Below, piece by piece: positions 1-8,229 of a stretch of 64,000 nt of DNA; position 1 is the first letter of the stretch, and each line of letters opens with the position of its first letter. This DNA is from Clostridiales bacterium. GTDB taxonomy: Bacteria > Bacillota > Clostridia > Oscillospirales > Oscillospiraceae. Under the pieces are notes generated by a model, which was not told the origin of the DNA, searched no databases, and worked only from the letters and a program-made list of their open reading frames with translations. A program made the position numbers and the translations under genes. The stretch is taken from assembly GCA_014799475.1 (NCBI GenBank), contig JAAVHX010000017.1, positions 130,102 to 194,101 on the forward strand, in the 5' to 3' direction.

Positions 1-1
1 C

Positions 2-235
2 GAGGCGTGGGACAAGCTCAAGCCGGATAAAAGGCTTTGCCGGATCATGTATGACGCGCTCAAGCGCCAGTGCTGTAACCCGCAGTGGGCGGAGGAGGGC
101 GGCAAGTATATCCCGATGTTCTCCACCTGGCTCAATCAGCGCCGGTGGGAGAATCAGGGCGTGGACTTGTCCCTGCTCCAGGCCACCCAGCCCCAGCGCT
201 CCAGCGGCCGGGTGAAGGATCTGGAGGTGCTGTGA
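2..235 (+). CDS. phage replication/replisome-organizer-like protein, C-terminal part (5' truncated by window edge)
   Basis: Open frame from base 2; C-terminal ...PMFSTWLNQRRWEN... resembles phage replisome organizer C-termini; followed directly by a helicase gene. Confidence 0.55.
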   Translation, partial: EAWDKLKPDKRLCRIMYDALKRQCCNPQWAEEGGKYIPMFSTWLNQRRWENQGVDLSLLQATQPQRSSGRVKDLEVL

Positions 236-528
236 TGAGGCGCTGCAAGATTTCGGTCGGCTGCAAAAGGGCGGACAAGCTCTGCTGTACAGACTGCTCC
301 GACAAGACCTGTCAGGCCCGGTGCCAGAACAGCCCCAGTCGATGCAAGTGCTGGGAAGAGGGCCCACCGCCTCGGCAGAGGGAACGAAAAGTGAGTTCGC
401 TCCAGGTGGCCTGGCTGTACAGCCAGGGCTTTTCCCAGGCGGAGGTCGCGCGGCGGCTGGGGTGCTGTAGAAATACAGTGATTGCGATTCTGCGTGAGTT
501 GGGGGTGGATTGCCGTGGACAAGCTTGA
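235..528 (+). CDS. small Cys-rich protein with C-terminal helix-turn-helix
   Basis: ATG overlaps the upstream stop (tgATGa); CxxxxxC...CC..C...C motifs, then QAEVARRLGCCRNTVIAILRELGV HTH. Confidence 0.55.
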   Translation: MRRCKISVGCKRADKLCCTDCSDKTCQARCQNSPSRCKCWEEGPPPRQRERKVSSLQVAWLYSQGFSQAEVARRLGCCRNTVIAILRELGVDCRGQA

Positions 529-1897
529 TCTGGCCCGCACTGGGGGGTTCAGCGCCCAGCTGTCCGTCATCGGCTCCATGCTCATCGACGACCGCTGTAT
601 ACCGCTGGTGCTGTCCAAGCTCGCCCCGGATGATTTTGTGGACGGCACCTGTCGGGCCACCTTTTCCGCTATCCGTAAGCTGGTTCAAGAGGGGCGGCCC
701 GTCGATCCGGTGACGGTGGTGGATGCCATGAAGGGCGGAGATAAGTACACGGGCTGGGTGAGGGATGCCATGGAAATCACGCCCACCGCCGCCAATGTGG
801 AATCCTACATACCCATGGTGCGGAACTCCGCCACGCTGTACCGGATCCGGGAGATGGCGGACAAGATCCTCGAGTGCGTGGATCTGGAGGACGCCGAGCC
901 GCTGGTGCGCAAAATGTCCTCGGCGCTGTCCGCCACGGATCGTATGCCCCGCATGACCGGCCCGGAGCTGGCCGCCAATTTCCTGGAGCGGATGAGCAGC
1001 GAGGACAAGCCCAAATATCTGCCCTGGGGGATCCCCACCGCAGACCGGGCCACCTACGCAGAGCTGGGCGACATGATCCTGCTGGGTGGGTACGCTTCCT
1101 CAGGCAAGACGCTGTTGTCCATCCTCATGGCCATGGCTCAGGCCAGGGCCGGGTACAAGGTGGGCTACTACAGTCTGGAGACCAAGCCGGAGAAGATGGC
1201 GGATCGAATGTTTTCCTCCCTGGCGAGGGTGCCCATGGGACAAATCAAATCCCGGACGTTTAGTACATACGAGTGGGAGAAGTTCGCCGATGCGGCCAAC
1301 CGCGTGGCTACGGTCTGCCCCTTTGACATCATCCGGGCGTCGGGCTCCACGGTGGACGATGTCACCGCCGACGCCATCGGGCACGGATACCAGATTGTCT
1401 ACGTGGACTATGTCCAACAGCTCACGGTGGCCGGGATGCGCACCGACAATCCGCGCATCGTGGTAACGGAGGTCAGCCAGCGGCTCAAGCGCTTTGCTCA
1501 AAGCACCGGCACAGCGGTGGTGGCCCTGGCCCAGCTTTCCCGCCCGCCTAAGGAGGAGAAGAGCGGCGACTATATTGCGCCCACCCTGCACTCGTTCAAG
1601 GAATCGGGCCAGCTAGAGCAGGACGCGGACGTGGCCTTCCTGGTTTGGGCGACGGATCCTAACAACAATAGATCTAACCGAATGTTTAAGATTGGCAAAA
1701 ACAAGGAAGGATCCCGTGAATCGGTGGAGCTGGCCTTCTACGGCGACACCCAGACCATGGTGGAGCTGGCACCTGAACCGGATTATTCGGTGGCGGCGGA
1801 GTTGGCAGCCAAGGGGCGGGCCGTTCAGCAGGCTAACCGGGCCAAGGCATACCAAGAAGTGAAGGTAAAGGATAAGGATATTCCCTTTACAGACTAA
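515..1897 (+). CDS. DnaB-family replicative helicase (phage)
   Basis: N-terminal DnaB-like domain, GGYASSGKT Walker A, VYVDYVQQL Walker B, QLSRPP...LKESGQLEQDADVAFL; likely GTG start at 515. Confidence 0.85.
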   Translation: MDKLDLARTGGFSAQLSVIGSMLIDDRCIPLVLSKLAPDDFVDGTCRATFSAIRKLVQEGRPVDPVTVVDAMKGGDKYTGWVRDAMEITPTAANVESYIPMVRNSATLYRIREMADKILECVDLEDAEPLVRKMSSALSATDRMPRMTGPELAANFLERMSSEDKPKYLPWGIPTADRATYAELGDMILLGGYASSGKTLLSILMAMAQARAGYKVGYYSLETKPEKMADRMFSSLARVPMGQIKSRTFSTYEWEKFADAANRVATVCPFDIIRASGSTVDDVTADAIGHGYQIVYVDYVQQLTVAGMRTDNPRIVVTEVSQRLKRFAQSTGTAVVALAQLSRPPKEEKSGDYIAPTLHSFKESGQLEQDADVAFLVWATDPNNNRSNRMFKIGKNKEGSRESVELAFYGDTQTMVELAPEPDYSVAAELAAKGRAVQQANRAKAYQEVKVKDKDIPFTD

Positions 1898-1920
1898 GAT
1901 TTGATTTGGAGGTACATACC

Positions 1921-2181
1921 GTGGGAACATCGAGTAAAAACACCGCCAAGACCGCGACGGTGATGAATCTGATAAGCAGACGGCCGCAACCGAAGGCGCC
2001 GGCCATTGGAAATGTGTCCGATTCGGACACAACTGACAGTCTGCCGGCTGCCCGTGAACAGATCGAGTACATTGACATCGACCGCATTGACGACGACCCC
2101 CGCAATTTCTACGAGCTGCTGATGTTTACCGAGGATGACCAGGTGTTTTACATCGCGATGAAGGTGGTGAAGGCCGTATGA
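1921..2181 (+). CDS. chimeric ORF: ParB-like N-terminus joined to an unrelated C-terminus (possible tail-gene remnant)
   Basis: GGAGG RBS before GTG at 1921; IEYIDIDRIDDDPRNFYEL resembles the start of a ParB N-terminal domain, but the domain stops and LMFTEDDQVFYIAMKVVKAV runs straight into DUF2634. Confidence 0.5.
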   Translation: MGTSSKNTAKTATVMNLISRRPQPKAPAIGNVSDSDTTDSLPAAREQIEYIDIDRIDDDPRNFYELLMFTEDDQVFYIAMKVVKAV

Positions 2182-2606
2182 GCATTTTCCCCATGATCTC
2201 TCCGCCGGCGGCCCAGGAGGCGCAGTCCCAGACCCTGCCGCTGTGCAAAGAGGTAGCCTGGGATTTTGAGCACGACGTGCCTATTTTCCGGGGCGGCGAG
2301 CCGGTGGTAGTTACCAAAAAAGAGGCCTTGAAGGTGTGGATCTGGCGGGCGCTGCGCACCCCCAGGTTCAAGTATGAGATCCACACCTGGGCCTACGGTT
2401 CGGAATTTGAAAGCCTGCTGGGACAAGCCTACAGCGACGCGGTCAAGACCGCCGAGGCCCCCCGGTATCTTCGAGAGTGCCTCATCATCAATCCGTATAT
2501 CAAAGAGGTCAAGGACATCTCGGTCACATTTGAAGCCGCCAAGCTCACCGTAAAGGGGACGGCGGTGACTATCTACGGGGAGGTGAATTTCTATGCCATT
2601 GTTTGA
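2178..2606 (+). CDS. DUF2634 (XkdS-like) phage baseplate protein
   Basis: ...VVTKKEALKVWIWRALRTPRFKYEIHTWAYGSEFESLLG...; position before baseplate J. Confidence 0.8.
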   Translation: MSIFPMISPPAAQEAQSQTLPLCKEVAWDFEHDVPIFRGGEPVVVTKKEALKVWIWRALRTPRFKYEIHTWAYGSEFESLLGQAYSDAVKTAEAPRYLRECLIINPYIKEVKDISVTFEAAKLTVKGTAVTIYGEVNFYAIV

Positions 2607-3642
2607 GGGCACAACGCCGGAAACCATTCTGGAGCGCATTTTAGGACGGATGGATACCGACCTCCAGACCCGGGAGGGCTCCTATGCCTACGACCAGGCC
2701 GCGCCCATCGCCTTTGAGATCTGGCGGGTGCTCATGACGCTGGATGAGCTGATCGAGGCGTTCTACGTCAACGAGAACAGCGGTCAGTATCTGGATGCTC
2801 ACGCCAAGCTGTTTGCTATGGCGCGGCGGGAGGGCACGAAAGCGGCGGCGAAGATCAATCTCTTTGGCCGGGATGGGACGACGATTCCCGCCGGGACAGC
2901 CTTTTACACCGGCAGCGGCCTGGAGTTCCAGATGGCGGCGGACGCCACCATCCGAGGCGGTTCTGCCGCAGGGTACCTGCGGGCGGCAGAGGTGGGCCAG
3001 CGGTACAACGTGCCCGCCGGTGACATCGGTCAGATCCTGCGCACCCTCCCCGGGCTGGAACGGTTTGAAAGCGAGGCAGCGGACGGCGGCACCGATCCAG
3101 AGACTGACGCCGCCCTGTACGAGCGCCTGGACGAGAAGCGCAAGCGCCCTCCCACCAGCGGCAACCCCGGCCACTACCGGGAATGGGCGCTGAGTGTGGA
3201 CGGGGTGGGGGCTGTGCGGGTCACCCCGCTGTGGAAAGGCCCGGGCACCGTCAAGGTGCTCATCGCGGGCTATGACCGCCGCCCGGTCGACGAGGCGGTG
3301 ACAGATGCCTGCGCCAAGTACATCGAGAGTCAGCGGCCTGTGGGGGCGAACGTCACCGTGGCCTCCGCCAAGGCCGTGGAGGTGAACGTGTCCGCCCGGG
3401 TGGTGCTGGAGGCCGGTGCGTCCCTGGCGGCGGTGGAAGAGGCGTTTGTGTCCGAATTGGACACATACCTGGCGGAGACCGCCTTTGAGGAGTTTACCGT
3501 TTATGCCCACCGGGTGGGAGCGCTGCTGATGGGCGTCAACGGGGTGGTGGACTACCGGGAGCTGACCATTAACGGCGAGGCAGGCAACCTGGAACTGGAC
3601 ACGGACAGCGTGCCAGTGACGGGGGAGGTGACGCTGACGTGA
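2593..3642 (+). CDS. baseplate J/gp47 (XkdT-like) protein
   Basis: 349 aa; typical ...EGSYAYDQAAPIAFEIW...GT.IPAGT.F..., RPPTSGNPGHYREWALSVDGVGAVRV. Confidence 0.88.
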   Translation: MPLFEGTTPETILERILGRMDTDLQTREGSYAYDQAAPIAFEIWRVLMTLDELIEAFYVNENSGQYLDAHAKLFAMARREGTKAAAKINLFGRDGTTIPAGTAFYTGSGLEFQMAADATIRGGSAAGYLRAAEVGQRYNVPAGDIGQILRTLPGLERFESEAADGGTDPETDAALYERLDEKRKRPPTSGNPGHYREWALSVDGVGAVRVTPLWKGPGTVKVLIAGYDRRPVDEAVTDACAKYIESQRPVGANVTVASAKAVEVNVSARVVLEAGASLAAVEEAFVSELDTYLAETAFEEFTVYAHRVGALLMGVNGVVDYRELTINGEAGNLELDTDSVPVTGEVTLT

Positions 3643-4262
3643 GGGAGCTCATGAGTTACCTGCCGGAAAACTATCCGGACAGCCGGGAGACGGTTGCCTT
3701 TCAGGAGGCCCTCCAGCCGGAGGTGAATATCCTCTGGGAAACTAGGGATGACTTTCTGGCTCAGCTGAATCCGTACAGGGCTACCTGGGGGCTGAACTAC
3801 TGGGAGGACGCGCTGGGGCTTAGAGCCTGTCAGGGGCTTTTACTTGACACTAGACGGCGGCAGGTGGTGGCCAAGCTCCAGGGCCGGGCCACCACGACGC
3901 CGGCTGTGATACAGACCGTGGCGGAGACCCTCCTGGGGTTTAAGGTGAAGGTCATCGAGTATTTCAGCGAGTACCGGGTGGAGCTGGAAGTGGATTCAGG
4001 AGGAATGCTGCCTGCCGGAGTGCCGCAGCTGAAGGAACGGCTGCGGGAAATTATGCCCGCACATCTGGACTGGGGGCTGGTGCTGCCCACCTGGAATTTC
4101 ATCCCCATCCGCGCGGCACTCGGCCCCCGCATTGGCCGCTCCGCGCCGCCGGCGTACCGCGCCCAGCTGCCCCCGGGGAAGATCCATGCGGCGGCCGCGC
4201 TGGGCATACGGTACAGTACAGTCACATTACCTTTGAAGGAGGCTAAAGCCGATGGGCTATAA
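3639..4262 (+). CDS. DUF2313/YmfQ-like (XkdU) phage tail protein
   Basis: LMSYLPENYPDSRETVAFQEALQPEVNILWETRDDFLAQLN; order after baseplate J. Confidence 0.8.
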   Translation: MRELMSYLPENYPDSRETVAFQEALQPEVNILWETRDDFLAQLNPYRATWGLNYWEDALGLRACQGLLLDTRRRQVVAKLQGRATTTPAVIQTVAETLLGFKVKVIEYFSEYRVELEVDSGGMLPAGVPQLKERLREIMPAHLDWGLVLPTWNFIPIRAALGPRIGRSAPPAYRAQLPPGKIHAAAALGIRYSTVTLPLKEAKADGL

Positions 4263-4926
4263 CGTATACATGACAAAGGCCGGGTACGCCCTCCAAGCGA
4301 AACTGTTCGCCGAGGGCGGTGAGCTGGAGATCACCCGGGTGGAGGTGGGCTCCGGCGTCTTGCCGGAGGACGCGGACTGGCGGACGCTGACAGGGCTGGT
4401 GCAGTCCCGCGCCACGGCCACTTCCACCGACCCCCTGCGGCGGGACTGCACGGTGAGCCTGGAAATCGAGTACCGCGCAGACCTGAGCGAGACCGAGGAA
4501 CCCTTCCAGATCAATGAGTTCGGCGTGTTCGCCATCGGGGCGGAGGGAAAGGAGGCGCTGATCCTCTACGGGGATTTGAGCGACTGCCCGGACACCGCCG
4601 TGCCGCTGAAATACGGCGGGTGCGTCCGGCGATACCCGGTGCTGATGGAGATCGGCCCGGACGCCGGGGCGAAGCTGGACTACCCGGCAGGGGCGTGGGT
4701 GACCTGGGAGGATCTGTCCGAGGCCATCCAGACCCACAACGTGGACAGGGAGGCCCACCCGTATCTGCTGGGGCTGTACGCGGGCGTAGATGCCAGGCTC
4801 GCCCTGGTAGAGCTGATGTACAACACGGACGTCTCCGGCAACCCGTACACGGTGACGTTCGAGACCCTAACGGGTCTGATCTGCACCGGCGTGTGGAACA
4901 CCGCGCTGGCGCGGTTGGAATTTTGA
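4252..4926 (+). CDS. phage tail-collar/fibre protein (DUF3751-like)
   Basis: MGYNVYMTKAGYALQAKLFAEGGELEITRVEVGSG; TAVPLKYGG. Confidence 0.6.
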   Translation: MGYNVYMTKAGYALQAKLFAEGGELEITRVEVGSGVLPEDADWRTLTGLVQSRATATSTDPLRRDCTVSLEIEYRADLSETEEPFQINEFGVFAIGAEGKEALILYGDLSDCPDTAVPLKYGGCVRRYPVLMEIGPDAGAKLDYPAGAWVTWEDLSEAIQTHNVDREAHPYLLGLYAGVDARLALVELMYNTDVSGNPYTVTFETLTGLICTGVWNTALARLEF

Positions 4927-4940
4927 GGAGGTGAGGGAAT

Positions 4941-6809
4941 ATGGCAATTGTGAAATTGGGCAGTAAGGCGGTGGGTAGCACCGTCAAGCTGAATGGGGGC
5001 GTCGTGGCCAGGGAGTTCCTGGTGGTGCACCAGGGCCTGCCGGGAACGATGTATGACGCGAGCTGTGATGGCACCTGGCTGTGGATTAAAGACGCCTATG
5101 ATAGACGTGTGTGGAATAACTCCATGTACAACATATATAGTAGCGCTGACGTCAATAAATACCTCAATAACACGGTCATAGGACTGTTTGACGCTGACAT
5201 CCAGAAGCACATCAAAGAGGTAAAAATCCCCCATGTTTCCTCCATATCGGGAACCGATGGCACCTATAGCGTTGCGTCCGGGGCAAGCGGCTTGTCGTGC
5301 AAATTATTCTTATTGTGTACTGATGAAGTTGGCTATCACAGAAAATACGCAATATGCGGCGCAGAACTTAATTATTTTGAGGGGCTTGGCGGTGGTGCGA
5401 CCCAAAAACGTGTTGTAAAATTTGGCGGGGTGGCTTCCGATTGGTGGCTGCGCGACCCAGACACTTATGGCGGGACCAACAGCCAAGGCGGCGCTGTTTG
5501 CGTTAATATGGCTGGCGGTATGATGAGCGGTAATAACGTCACGTCGCTGAGCGGCATTTGTTTCGCTGGAGTTTTTGACCCAGATTTGTGGGTCGACGAT
5601 GACGGCACCATCACCACCAATACGCCCCCCACTACGCCCGTCGGCCTTTCCATCCCCGCGCAGATCAACGGCGGCAGCACCATCACCCTCTCCTGGGGCA
5701 CCGCCACCGACGCCGAGGACAACCTGGAGGGCTATAAGGTGGAGCGCAGCCTGGACGGCGGCACCACCTGGACGCAGATTTACCAGGGCGGGCTGACCAG
5801 CACCACCAACATTGTGCCCTTCGGCACTGACTCCGTGATCTACAGGGCCAAAGCCTACGACAGCGAGGGCCTGGAGTCCAACTGGAAAACCAGCGCCCAG
5901 GTCACCGTCATCAACAACACCGCGCCCACCGTCCCCGGGGGACTCACCGTGCCGGAGGCGGTCCAGGGCGGCCAGCCGCTGGCCATCTCCTGGGGCGCGT
6001 CGACCGACGGCGAGAACAACCTGGCCGGGTACAGTCTGGAGCGCCAGGTGGACGGCGGGGACTGGGAGACGGTCTACTCCGGGCCGGAGCTGTCCTTCAC
6101 CGACCAGATCACAAAGGGCTGGCTTACCGTGGCCTACCGGGTGCGGGCCTATGACACCGCCAACGCCTACAGCGGCTTCGCCGTCGCTGAGGCCAGGGAG
6201 GTCAACAACAATACGCCTCCCGCCATCACCTGCGAGTACCCCGCAAATACCCCCCTGGGGGTAAAGTCCGAGGGCTTCGCTGTGGGCTACTCCGTGGACG
6301 ATGAGGAGGGTGACGCGGTCACCGTCACCGAGGCGGTGGACGGCGGGTTGTGGCGGACGTTCGCCGTGGAGCTGGGGAAGGCCAACCGCTTCACCCTGGA
6401 TGGCGAGGCGTTTATGAAGCTGCTGAACGGGCGGCATACCCTGTCCATCACCGCCGCCGACGATGCGTCCAGCGCGGTGCACAGCCTGAGCTTTGAGAAG
6501 CTGGTGACCGCCGCGTCCGTCACCCTGGCCCAGCCCATGGAGGCCGACGGGCCGATCAGCGTGTGCGTGCTGTCGGTGTCCGGCTTCATCCCGGCAGACG
6601 CGGAATACAGCGTGAAAGTGACCAACAACGCCCTGGATGAGGAGCCGGTGTGGGAGGACTGCACCGCCGCCGTGAGGGCAGGGATCAACCACGTCTTTGA
6701 GAACGAGACCGCCGCCAACGGCTTCGCGTTCAACTTCCGGCTGAATGTTGAGCGCGGCGAGAGCGGGATCGGCGGATATTTAACATCTATCCAAGGGGGG
6801 TTCCAGTAA
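4941..6809 (+). CDS. phage tail fibre/adhesin with N-terminal DUF6273 (lectin-like) domain and fibronectin type III-like repeats
   Basis: WWLRDPDTYGGTNSQGGAVCVN...GVFDPDLWV DUF6273-like; repeats NTPPTTPVGLSIP..ITLSWG / NTAPTVPGGLTVP..LAISWG. Confidence 0.75.
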   Translation: MAIVKLGSKAVGSTVKLNGGVVAREFLVVHQGLPGTMYDASCDGTWLWIKDAYDRRVWNNSMYNIYSSADVNKYLNNTVIGLFDADIQKHIKEVKIPHVSSISGTDGTYSVASGASGLSCKLFLLCTDEVGYHRKYAICGAELNYFEGLGGGATQKRVVKFGGVASDWWLRDPDTYGGTNSQGGAVCVNMAGGMMSGNNVTSLSGICFAGVFDPDLWVDDDGTITTNTPPTTPVGLSIPAQINGGSTITLSWGTATDAEDNLEGYKVERSLDGGTTWTQIYQGGLTSTTNIVPFGTDSVIYRAKAYDSEGLESNWKTSAQVTVINNTAPTVPGGLTVPEAVQGGQPLAISWGASTDGENNLAGYSLERQVDGGDWETVYSGPELSFTDQITKGWLTVAYRVRAYDTANAYSGFAVAEAREVNNNTPPAITCEYPANTPLGVKSEGFAVGYSVDDEEGDAVTVTEAVDGGLWRTFAVELGKANRFTLDGEAFMKLLNGRHTLSITAADDASSAVHSLSFEKLVTAASVTLAQPMEADGPISVCVLSVSGFIPADAEYSVKVTNNALDEEPVWEDCTAAVRAGINHVFENETAANGFAFNFRLNVERGESGIGGYLTSIQGGFQ

Positions 6810-7321
6810 TGGGCTTGAACATCATCAGGACGGACAGCGTGCGCGACCGGGCGCTGGCAAACAGCGGCATCACCCCGCCCAGGGACTGGGGTGACGTGGA
6901 GCAGGTGCGGGCGGCCAAGCTTCAGGAGATCTCCGCCGCCTGCAATGCCGCCATCACCGCTGGGTGCGACGTGACCCTGACGGACGGCTCCACCGGGCAT
7001 ATCTCCCTGACGGCGGAGGATCAGATCAACCTCTCCACGGCCACGCAGGCGGTAGGGCAGGGGGCGGCAGGCTACCCCTACCACCTGGACGGCCAGTTGT
7101 GCACGCTGTACCCGGCGGCGGAGATCATGGCCATGGCCCAGGCGGCCACAGCTCACAAGCTCTACCACACCACCTACTACAACCACTTGGCCGCCTGGGT
7201 GCGGCGGTGCGGAACCGTGGGCGAGGTGCAGGCCGTTGCATATGGCGCACCGCTGCCCGAGGATTTGGCGGCCAATATGGCGGAGATTTTGGCGGCGGCG
7301 GGAGGTGGCGGCGATGTGTAA
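6809..7321 (+). CDS. DUF4376-like phage protein
   Basis: VRAAKLQEISAACNAAITAGCDVTLTDGSTGHISLTAEDQINL. Confidence 0.6.
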   Translation: MGLNIIRTDSVRDRALANSGITPPRDWGDVEQVRAAKLQEISAACNAAITAGCDVTLTDGSTGHISLTAEDQINLSTATQAVGQGAAGYPYHLDGQLCTLYPAAEIMAMAQAATAHKLYHTTYYNHLAAWVRRCGTVGEVQAVAYGAPLPEDLAANMAEILAAAGGGGDV

Positions 7322-7730
7322 CTGGAAAGGGCACGTGATCCGCTGGCTGTGCGGCGGCGTACTGTACGGGCTGCTGGAGATCCTGTGGCGGGGCCACACC
7401 CACTGGACGATGATGGTGCTGGCGGCGGCGCTGTGCATCCCGCTGGATCTGGCCAACGAGCATATGCCCTGGGCGTTGCCCCTGTGGGTGCAAGCGATCC
7501 TGGGCGGGCTGGCCATTACCGCCGGGGAGCTGCTGGCGGGGCTTATCCTCAACGTCTGGCTGGGGCTGGACATCTGGGATTACTCGGAGCTGTGGGGCAA
7601 TCTCTGGGGGCAGATTTGCCCGCTGTACACGGCGCTGTGGTGCCTGCTGGCCGGGCCTGTGATCGTGGGCTTCGACTGGATCGACCACTGGCTTTGCGGC
7701 GGGGAGAGGCCGAAATACAAAATCTTTTGA
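7314..7730 (+). CDS. CmpB-like putative ABC-transporter permease family membrane protein (phage-borne)
   Basis: Multi-TM; GGVLYGLLEILWRGHTHWTM...ITAGELLAG...LWGQICPLYTALW is typical of the ABC_trans_CmpB family; ATG at 7314. Confidence 0.6.
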   Translation: MCNWKGHVIRWLCGGVLYGLLEILWRGHTHWTMMVLAAALCIPLDLANEHMPWALPLWVQAILGGLAITAGELLAGLILNVWLGLDIWDYSELWGNLWGQICPLYTALWCLLAGPVIVGFDWIDHWLCGGERPKYKIF

Positions 7731-7746
7731 AAGGGGTATTTTTACG

Positions 7747-8229
7747 ATGGAAAAGACAATCAATCAGGCCAAAGCGGCTCTTGTCGCAGTGATGGGCCTG
7801 CTCACCGGCCTGTGGGGCTGGCTGGGTTGGCTGGTGGTGGGCTGGATCTGCTGCATGGCCCTGGATTATCTCACTGGGTCGCTGGCGGCGGCCAAGGAGG
7901 GCCAGTGGTCCAGCGGCAAAGCCCGGGAGGGCATCTGGCACAAGTGCGGCATGATCGTGGTGGTTGCGGTTGCCGCCGGGGTGGATATGCTGCTTGCCCT
8001 AGTGCTGGCCAACCTGCCGCTGGTGACGCTGCCATTTGAATACGCGGGGCTGGTATGCCCCATTGTGCTGGTATGGTACATCGTGACGGAGCTGGGCAGC
8101 ATTGTGGAGAACGCGGTGGCCATGGGCGCGGTGGTGCCCGCATGGCTGGTGAAGCTGCTGGCCATGAGCAAAAGCGCCGTGGACAGTGCGGGGGACAAGC
8201 TCAGCGGTGACGACAATGAGCAACGATAA
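7747..8229 (+). CDS. phage holin family protein
   Basis: MDYLTGSLAAAKEGQWSSGKAREGIWHK...ELGSIVENA, multi-TM, directly before endolysin. Confidence 0.85.
   Translation: MEKTINQAKAALVAVMGLLTGLWGWLGWLVVGWICCMALDYLTGSLAAAKEGQWSSGKAREGIWHKCGMIVVVAVAAGVDMLLALVLANLPLVTLPFEYAGLVCPIVLVWYIVTELGSIVENAVAMGAVVPAWLVKLLAMSKSAVDSAGDKLSGDDNEQR

Noticed and set aside
4941-5640. Diversity-generating retroelement variable region in the tail fibre
   Set aside because: No reverse transcriptase or template repeat is visible in the window; kept only as a receptor-binding domain observation.
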